A stretch of DNA of 64,000 bases, from positions 434,001 through 498,000 of the forward strand of contig NZ_QKNS01000003.1 of NCBI RefSeq assembly GCF_003231285.1, in the 5' to 3' direction. The notes under the pieces are model-generated. The model saw only the letters and a program-made list of their open reading frames with translations. It was not told the origin of the DNA and ran no database searches. This document shows positions 57,989 through 64,000 of the stretch, one piece after another; positions within the stretch are counted from its first letter, which is position 1, and each line of letters starts with the position of its first letter. The position numbers and the translations under genes are program-made. Origin of the DNA: Hymenobacter sediminis. GTDB taxonomy: Bacteria; Bacteroidota; Bacteroidia; Cytophagales; Hymenobacteraceae.

Positions 57989-58876
57989 TTGCACCGCAAA
58001 GACTTCCTCAAAGCCCTGACCGTGCTACCCTTCGCTACTGCTATGAACTCCTTGCAAGACCTCCATAAAACCGCCAGCTCCTTCCAGCAAACCGCCAAGA
58101 TGCCCGTGCTCTTCGCCGGCCACGGCTCGCCCATGAATGCCCTGGCCGATAACCCGTTCACCCAAACTCTGCACCAACTGGGGCGCGACATTCGCAACCT
58201 CCAGCCTCCGCGCGCGGTGCTGGTAGTGTCGGCGCACTGGCTTACGCGCGGCACCTTCGTGGCCGTGAACGAGCGGCCCGAAACCATCCATGATTTCGGC
58301 GGCTTCCCGCAGGAGCTATTTGATATGCAGTACCCCGCGCCCGGCGCGCCCGATGTGGCCCGCGAGGTGCTGCAGGCCCTGCCCGATGCCCACCCCACCG
58401 ATGAGTGGGGCCTCGACCACGGCACCTGGACGGTGCTGCACCACATCTTCCCCGAAGCCGATATTCCGGTGTTCCAGCTCAGCATTGACTACTACAAGCC
58501 CATTACCTACCACGCTGGACTGGCCCGACAGCTGCAGTTTCTGCGCCGCCGCGGCGTGCTGATTCTGGGCAGCGGCAACATCGTGCACAACCTGCGCCAG
58601 AGCATGCCCAACTTCATGCAGAACGATGCCCGGCCCCATGCCTGGGCCACGGAATTCGACGCCTGGGCCAAAGCCAAAATAGACCAGCGCGACCTGCACG
58701 CCCTGGCCCACTATCAGCAGGCCGGCGCCAGCGGCCCGCTCTCCGTGCCCACCCCCGACCACTACATCCCGATGCTCTACAGCCTAGCCTTGGCCGAGCG
58801 CGATGATGATATCCGCCACGCCTACGAGGAAGTCAGCTTCGGGGGCATGAGCATGCGCACGTTTGTAGTGGGGTAG
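57989..58876 (+). CDS. ygiD: Class III extradiol ring-cleavage dioxygenase (YgiD/DODA type)
   Basis: A 295-residue LigB-type dioxygenase that cleaves catechol-like rings such as DOPA in vitro. Metal-binding histidines are visible in 'LFAGHGSPMNAL', 'VVSAHWLTRG', 'GLDHGTWTVLHHIFP' and 'GSGNIVHNLRQ'. The start is probably the TTG at 57989, since 'LHRKDFLKALTVLP' matches the usual 'MxRKDFLK' leader of this group in Bacteroidota; ATG 58043 (MNSLQDLHK) would lose it. The leader may be a weak signal peptide. Physiological substrate unknown. It lies alone after a palindromic repeat. Confidence 0.85.
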   Translation: MHRKDFLKALTVLPFATAMNSLQDLHKTASSFQQTAKMPVLFAGHGSPMNALADNPFTQTLHQLGRDIRNLQPPRAVLVVSAHWLTRGTFVAVNERPETIHDFGGFPQELFDMQYPAPGAPDVAREVLQALPDAHPTDEWGLDHGTWTVLHHIFPEADIPVFQLSIDYYKPITYHAGLARQLQFLRRRGVLILGSGNIVHNLRQSMPNFMQNDARPHAWATEFDAWAKAKIDQRDLHALAHYQQAGASGPLSVPTPDHYIPMLYSLALAERDDDIRHAYEEVSFGGMSMRTFVVG

Positions 58877-59014
58877 GGGGTAGACTGGCTTTGTGAAAGG
58901 TGATTCAGTAAGCTTAGCAGGGTAGTAACTCAGAGAAGCCCTTCTCTGGGTTGAAAGCAACCATTCTCTTTCTACCACCATCTATCTGGCACAAGTATCT
59001 ATACCTTGTGTCTG

Positions 59015-61489
59015 ATGAGAAACCTATTCCCGTTACTTGTAGGCCTGCTATTCACGACGGTAGCCGCGGCTCAGCAACCCGCTCTCCAAGCGCAAACACC
59101 TGCCTACCGTGCCGAGGAACGCAAGGTCAACTCCCTGGTACATACCAAGCTGGATCTGCGCTTTGACTACGCCAAACGATATGCCTATGGCAAGGCGTGG
59201 CTGACGCTCAAGCCCCACAGCTACCCTACTGATTCCTTGCGGCTTGATGTTAAGGGCATGGATATTAAAGCGGTAGCCTTGGTACGGGGCGATACGCCGC
59301 TGCCCCTGAAGTACCAGTACAACGGGTGGCAACTGGCAATACGCTTGGGGCGAATGGTACCGGTAGGCGAGAAATACACTATTTACATTGAGTACACGGC
59401 CAAGCCCGATGAGCTGCAAGTGAAAGGCAGCGACGCTATTACCGGCGCGAAAGGTCTTTACTTTATCAACCCCGATAGCACTGTGGCGGGCAAGCCGGTG
59501 CAGATATGGACCCAAGGCGAAACGGAGGGTAGCTCGGCCTGGTTTCCGACCATCGATAGGCCCAACCAGAAATCGACTTCTGAAATCAGCCTGACGGTGC
59601 CCGCCAAGTACGTGACGCTCAGCAACGGACTGCTAGCAAGCCAGGAAGCAGCCGGTCCGGGCCTGCGCCGCGACACCTGGAAAATGGACCAGCCTCACGC
59701 GCCTTACCTGTTCATGCTGGCCGTGGGCGACTTCCGGATTACCAAGGACACATGGCGCGGCAAGGAAGTGAGCTACTACCTCGAGCCGCAGTATGCCGCT
59801 CAGTCGCGCGCCATTTTTGGCAAAACGCCGCGCATGCTGGAGTTCTTCTCTCAGCGCCTCGGCGTCGATTTTCCGTGGAGTAAATACGCCCAATTAGTGG
59901 GCCGCGAGTACGTGGCCGGCGCCATGGAGAACACCACGGCTTCTTTGTTTGGTGAGCAGGCCCAAGGCACGGCCCGCGAGCTGCTGGACTGGGAATACGC
60001 GGGCGTGGAGCGCGAAATTGCTCACGAGCTGTTCCATCACTGGTTTGGTGACTTGGTAACGTGTGAGAGTTGGAGTAACCTGACCGTAAACGAGTCGTTT
60101 GCTAACTTCAGCGAGGTATTGTGGGCCGAGCACGAGTACGGCCCCGACGCCGGCGCGGCCCAGGCCCATCGTAATCTGCGCATTTACCTGCGCGGCCCCG
60201 GCAACTCCCAAAAGCCACTGGTGCGCTTCCAGTATGCCGATAAGGAAGATATGTTTGATGGGGTTAGCTACCAGAAAGGGGGTAGCATTCTGAACATGCT
60301 ACGCTCTTACCTGGGCGAAGACGTGTTTTTTGCGGGGCTGAAAACGTACTTAACCCGCAACGCCTTCGGGACCGGCGAGGCGCAGCAGTTACGGCTGGCC
60401 CTGGAAGAAGCCTCAGGTCAGGACTTGAACTGGTTTTTCAATCAATGGTACTACCGTGCCGGTCATCCTGTTGTTGCTATTGATTATCAGTGGGATGCTG
60501 CCCTTAAGCGGCAGGTTGTGGTAGTACGCCAAACTCAGCCCGGCGCGCCCTTCGTGCTGCCACTGCAGGTAGATGTGTACTCCAACGGTCGTGCCCGGCG
60601 CTACCCCGCTACCCTGCGCCACGCCATCGATACGCTGTACTTTCCGGCGCCTACCCGCCCGGAGCTGGTGAATGTAGATGCGCAGAAAACCTTGGTCTGG
60701 GAAAAGAAGGATAATAAGTCCCTGGCCGAGTTTGATTACCAATACCGCCACGCCGCTACCTTCCTCGACCGGCGCGAAGCCCTGGTGGCCACTCAAAATC
60801 AGCTTTCCGATCCTCTGGCCCAAAAAATCCTAATCATGGGCCTGCAAGACAAGTCGGATGTGTTACGCGGGCTAGCCATAGAGCAGCTCAACCTCAAAAA
60901 TGACACACTTCGCAAGGCTGCCACGCCCATTTTGGCCCGGCTCGCTACCTCCGACCCATCGGTGCAGGTGCAAGCCGCGGCCCTAGTGGCGCTGGGTAGC
61001 CTGAAGCAGAAACGCTACACGAAGCTATTTACCAAAGCCCTGAATAGTCAATCGTACCGAGTGCAGGGGGCGGCCCTGCAAGGACTGGCCGCCTTGCAAC
61101 CTGCGCAGGCCCTGGCCCGCGCTATTGCTTTCGAGGCCGATAACAAAGGCGCCCTGACGGTGGCGATGGTGCTGGTGTACGGCCAAGCGGGCGGCCCGGC
61201 GCAGTGGCCTTCGGTGCTGGCTAAGTTTGATGCCGCTGACACCAACAACCGCTTCAACATGATGTCTGGCTTTGGTGCGATGCTAGGCCGCCTCGATGAC
61301 CCTACGGCCCTCACCCAAGGCATTACACGCATCAAGGATATGGGAGTACAATTCAAGCCCTACGGCGTTGCAAAACCCCTCATTGAACTGCTTCAGCAAA
61401 TCCGGCAGCAGCAGGCAAGCCGCCCGAACGCTGCGCAGGCATCCACGCTGGTAGCGCAGGCCGTAGCCGAGATTGAGGCGGCAAAGTAG
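59015..61489 (+). CDS. M1 family aminopeptidase with HEAT-like C-terminus
   Basis: An 824-residue exported M1 metallopeptidase. Signal peptide MRNLFPLLVGLLFTTVAAAQQ. The exopeptidase motif GAMEN ('VAGAMENTTASLF') lies before the zinc site HELFH (His337, His341, catalytic Glu338), with the third ligand Glu in 'NESFANFSEVLW' near residue 360. The C-terminal about 300 residues form HEAT-like helical repeats ('VLRGLAIEQLNLKNDTLRKAATPILARLATSDPSVQVQAAALVALGSL'). It removes N-terminal residues from peptides in the periplasm. Start at ATG 59015, not the TTG at 59006. Confidence 0.92.
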   Translation: MRNLFPLLVGLLFTTVAAAQQPALQAQTPAYRAEERKVNSLVHTKLDLRFDYAKRYAYGKAWLTLKPHSYPTDSLRLDVKGMDIKAVALVRGDTPLPLKYQYNGWQLAIRLGRMVPVGEKYTIYIEYTAKPDELQVKGSDAITGAKGLYFINPDSTVAGKPVQIWTQGETEGSSAWFPTIDRPNQKSTSEISLTVPAKYVTLSNGLLASQEAAGPGLRRDTWKMDQPHAPYLFMLAVGDFRITKDTWRGKEVSYYLEPQYAAQSRAIFGKTPRMLEFFSQRLGVDFPWSKYAQLVGREYVAGAMENTTASLFGEQAQGTARELLDWEYAGVEREIAHELFHHWFGDLVTCESWSNLTVNESFANFSEVLWAEHEYGPDAGAAQAHRNLRIYLRGPGNSQKPLVRFQYADKEDMFDGVSYQKGGSILNMLRSYLGEDVFFAGLKTYLTRNAFGTGEAQQLRLALEEASGQDLNWFFNQWYYRAGHPVVAIDYQWDAALKRQVVVVRQTQPGAPFVLPLQVDVYSNGRARRYPATLRHAIDTLYFPAPTRPELVNVDAQKTLVWEKKDNKSLAEFDYQYRHAATFLDRREALVATQNQLSDPLAQKILIMGLQDKSDVLRGLAIEQLNLKNDTLRKAATPILARLATSDPSVQVQAAALVALGSLKQKRYTKLFTKALNSQSYRVQGAALQGLAALQPAQALARAIAFEADNKGALTVAMVLVYGQAGGPAQWPSVLAKFDAADTNNRFNMMSGFGAMLGRLDDPTALTQGITRIKDMGVQFKPYGVAKPLIELLQQIRQQQASRPNAAQASTLVAQAVAEIEAAK

Positions 61490-61787
61490 GGTAGGCAGTG
61501 CAAGCCTGCAGAGGTAGGGTTACCCTTTAGAAAAATCACGAAGGGTAGGTGCGGCCGCCAAGGGTAAGCTGCAAGAAAGGAGTAGGGTAAAAGTATGCTA
61601 AGGTCCTTGTGCTACCTCCTCAGTAGCAACCATAGCAGTTAAAATAGAGTAGGGCAAAGCTCACTCGGCGAGACAAATTCACCTGCAGACACGGCTCCAG
61701 AGCCGGTTGTCGGCCTGGGCGCAACGGCCCGGGGGTACTCGCCACATGCTACTTCTGGAAATTTCAGGAGCCCCGAGCTACTACTCT
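61490..61787. other. Intergenic region without a clear gene
   Basis: 298 bp between the aminopeptidase and the glycosidase gene. Several copies of GGGTA/TACCC-type words lie at 61502-61590, and GGCTCCAGAGCCGG and GGCCTGGG-N6-GGCCCGGG make small hairpins near 61692-61735. There is no convincing promoter or RNA gene. Confidence 0.4.
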
Positions 61788-64000
61788 ATGACGCAGGAAC
61801 AACTACGCCTCGCAGAAACGAATACGCACACCGCCCCCTGGAAAAAGTTTGGCCCCTACCTCACCGAGCGCCAGTGGGGCACGGTGCGCGAAGATTATTC
61901 GGCCGAAGGCAATGCTTGGGACTACATTACTCATGACATGGCCCGCAGCAAGGCCTACCGCTGGGGCGAGGAAGGCCTGGGCGGCATTTCCGACGATAAG
62001 CAGCTGCTGTGCTTTGGTGTGGCCCTTTGGAATGGGAAAGACGAAATTCTGAAGGAGCGCCTGTTTGGCCTCACCAACGGGCAGGGCAACCACGGCGAGG
62101 ACGTGAAGGAGCTGTACTACTACCTCGACAGCACCCCCACGCACTCCTATATGAAGATGCTTTACAAGTATCCGCAACGGGCATTTCCGTACCGGAAGCT
62201 AGTGAAGGAAAATGCCCGCCGTACCCGTGAGCAGTCTGAGTACGAGCTGCTCGACACGGGCATCTTCAGCAAGGGGCGCTACTTCGATGTGTTTATTGAG
62301 TACGCCAAGGCCGGCCCCGATGACATCCTGATTCAGATAACGGTGCACAACCGCGGGCCTAAGCGCGCCTCGGTGCAGGTGCTACCCCAGCTTTGGTTCC
62401 GCAACACCTGGAGCTGGGGCTACGACGATACCCGCCCCGTGGTGCGCGAGCTGGAGCCCGGCACTGCCCTGGCCGAGCACCCGTCCCTGGGTGCCTACCA
62501 CCTCTTCTGCGACCAAACTCCCCAGCTGCTCTTCTGCGAAAACGAAACCAACGGCGCCCGCCTCTATAACCTACCTGCCGATGGTCTGCACTTCAAGGAT
62601 GGCATCAACGACTATATCATCGATGGCAAGGTAGACGCCATTAATGCTGAGCAGCAAGGCACCAAAATGGCCGCCCAGTACTACCTCACTCTGCAGCCGG
62701 GCCAGTCGCAGGTGGTGCGGCTGCGGCTGCGGCAGCCGGCCTGCCCCGAGCCGTTTCTGGACTTTGACCACATCTTCGCGGCCCGCCGGCGCGACGCTGA
62801 CGAGTTCTACGACTGCCTCCAGGAGAACCTGCCGCCCGACCCCGATGCCCGCAATGTGCAGCGCCAGGCCTTTGCCGGCATGCTCTGGAGCAAGCAGTTT
62901 TATTATTACGATGTCACCCAGTGGATGGAAGGCGACCCAGCTGTGGCTACGCCCCCGCCCGAGCGCCGCAAAGGCCGCAACCGGCAGTGGGGCCACTTGC
63001 AAAATCAGGACATCATTTCCATGCCCGACAAGTGGGAGTACCCCTGGTACGCGGCCTGGGACCTGGCGTTTCACTGCATTCCGCTGGCTATCCTGGATGC
63101 CGAGTTTGCCAAAAGCCAGTTGCGCCTGCTTACTAAAGACTGGTACATGCACCCCAACGGCCAACTGCCGGCCTACGAGTGGAATTTCTCCGACGTGAAC
63201 CCACCCGTACACGCCTGGGCTACCTGGCGCGTGTATAAAATGGATAAGAAGCTGCGCGGCGACCAAGGCGACACCGCTTTCCTAGAGGCCGTATTTCATA
63301 AGCTGGCTCTCAACTTCACTTGGTGGGTAAACCGCAAAGACAAAAGTGAGCGGAACATCTTCGAGGGCGGCTTCCTGGGGCTGGACAACATTGGGGTGTT
63401 CGACCGCTCGGCCCCGCTGCCGACTGGTGGCTACATTGAGCAGTCGGATGGTACGAGCTGGATGGCCATGTTTGCTTTGAACATGATGCGCATGGCTCTG
63501 GAGTTGGCCCGCACCAACCCCGTATACCAGGAAATGGCCAGCAAATTCTTCGAGCACTTCCTCTACATTGCCGATGCCATGACCCGTGGCGGCGACGGCC
63601 TGTTTAACCTCTGGGATGAAGAAGACGGCTTTTATTACGACGTGCTGCACACCCCCGACGAGGAGCGCATCAAGCTGAAAGTGCGCTCCATTGTGGGCCT
63701 GATTCCGCTGTTTGCGGTGGAGGTGGTGGACCAGGCGCTGCTGGATGCCATGCCCGAGTTTACCGCCCGGGCGCGCTGGTTGCTGGAAAGTCGGCCCCAC
63801 TTGGCCAAGTTGGTAGCCCGTTGGGAAGACCCCGGTAAGGGTGCCCGTCACCTGCTGGGCCTGCTGCGCCGCTCCCGCCTCAAAAAGCTTCTTACCCGCA
63901 TGCTCGATGAAACCGAGTTTCTGTCGGAATACGGCATCCGGGCCATGTCGCGCTACCACTTAGAGCGCCCTTATGTGTTCAGTACTGAGGAAGAGAACTT
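61788..64000 (+). CDS. MGH1-like (GH63-related) glycosidase, 3' end beyond window
   Basis: The reading frame runs from ATG 61788 to the window edge, about 738 residues without a stop. It matches the MGH1-like/GH63-type (alpha/alpha)6-barrel 'glucosidase' family: '[32 protein letters not shown]' at the start, then '[22 protein letters not shown]', '[18 protein letters not shown]', '[32 protein letters not shown]', '[24 protein letters not shown]' and '[13 protein letters not shown]'. Such enzymes cleave alpha-linked glucose or mannose from glycans or compatible solutes. No signal peptide, so cytoplasmic. The C-terminus is outside the window; by family size about 130-150 residues may be missing. 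Confidence 0.9.
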   Translation, partial: MTQEQLRLAETNTHTAPWKKFGPYLTERQWGTVREDYSAEGNAWDYITHDMARSKAYRWGEEGLGGISDDKQLLCFGVALWNGKDEILKERLFGLTNGQGNHGEDVKELYYYLDSTPTHSYMKMLYKYPQRAFPYRKLVKENARRTREQSEYELLDTGIFSKGRYFDVFIEYAKAGPDDILIQITVHNRGPKRASVQVLPQLWFRNTWSWGYDDTRPVVRELEPGTALAEHPSLGAYHLFCDQTPQLLFCENETNGARLYNLPADGLHFKDGINDYIIDGKVDAINAEQQGTKMAAQYYLTLQPGQSQVVRLRLRQPACPEPFLDFDHIFAARRRDADEFYDCLQENLPPDPDARNVQRQAFAGMLWSKQFYYYDVTQWMEGDPAVATPPPERRKGRNRQWGHLQNQDIISMPDKWEYPWYAAWDLAFHCIPLAILDAEFAKSQLRLLTKDWYMHPNGQLPAYEWNFSDVNPPVHAWATWRVYKMDKKLRGDQGDTAFLEAVFHKLALNFTWWVNRKDKSERNIFEGGFLGLDNIGVFDRSAPLPTGGYIEQSDGTSWMAMFALNMMRMALELARTNPVYQEMASKFFEHFLYIADAMTRGGDGLFNLWDEEDGFYYDVLHTPDEERIKLKVRSIVGLIPLFAVEVVDQALLDAMPEFTARARWLLESRPHLAKLVARWEDPGKGARHLLGLLRRSRLKKLLTRMLDETEFLSEYGIRAMSRYHLERPYVFSTEEEN

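Noticed and set aside
61685..61740. Small hairpins before the glycosidase gene as a tRNA or riboswitch
   Set aside because: The GGCTCC/GGAGCC-like and GGCC/GGCC pairings are short and not organised as a cloverleaf or known aptamer.
1..64000. tRNA, rRNA, CRISPR or transposase genes
   Set aside because: No tRNA-type T-arm plus cloverleaf, rRNA motif, regular direct-repeat array or transposase frame was found on reading the window. This was done by eye and is not a model search.

Overview
The window looks like a chromosomal segment of a GC-rich member of the Bacteroidota, order Cytophagales, most likely Hymenobacter or a close relative. This rests on recognising protein families by eye: two TonB-dependent receptors, Bacteroidota-type ECF sigma and MiaA/Mpl/GltBD proteins, DUF3526 ABC permeases and an MGH1-like glycosidase. 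Genes mostly lack Shine-Dalgarno sequences, and several start just downstream of the Bacteroidota -7 box TAnnTTTG. Both strands are used in short operons. There are no rRNA, tRNA, CRISPR, phage or transposase genes. Perfect GC-rich hairpins act as terminators between many convergent genes.

Layout. 1-13.4 kb: a multi-PAS sensor histidine kinase cut by the window edge, a glycosyltransferase, miaA, pfkA with a terminator-like hairpin in its leader, a TerB-like protein, an aminotransferase, and an ECF sigma / membrane anti-sigma-like / Spy-like operon. 13.4-18 kb: the two halves of a split transketolase, separated by a VWA protein and a PhyH-type dioxygenase that are bounded by two palindromic repeats. 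18-30 kb: bcp, a lipocalin, NADH dehydrogenase II, M23 and M48 peptidases, lipoproteins, mpl and dnaB. 30-37 kb: gltD and gltB. 37.3-40.6 kb: a stand-alone ModE-type winged helix and a TonB-dependent receptor whose start codon abuts a ModE-like palindrome. 40.7-47.6 kb: a His-rich secreted protein, a siderophore-type receptor and a DUF3526 ABC transporter, probably a metal-handling cluster. 48-53.8 kb: a Crp/Fnr regulator, then a three-subunit molybdenum hydroxylase (YagTSR/PaoABC-like) with a second ModE-like palindrome of identical spacing upstream. 53.8-55.6 kb: an AT-rich island with one unrecognised membrane protein beside a broken TPR gene. 55.6-64 kb: an MFS transporter, a GNAT protein, a YgiD-type dioxygenase, an M1 aminopeptidase and a partial MGH1-like glycosidase.

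The most interesting signal is a putative molybdenum regulon: one single-domain ModE-like protein and two CGTTAT-N12-ATAACG palindromes, one before a TonB-dependent receptor and one before a molybdenum enzyme operon. Also notable are a dispersed family of palindromic intergenic repeats (one copy supplies a gene's stop codon), a 15-bp motif repeated before the sigma and anti-sigma genes, and the AT-rich island gene. Function calls are from reading translated sequence; no database search was possible.
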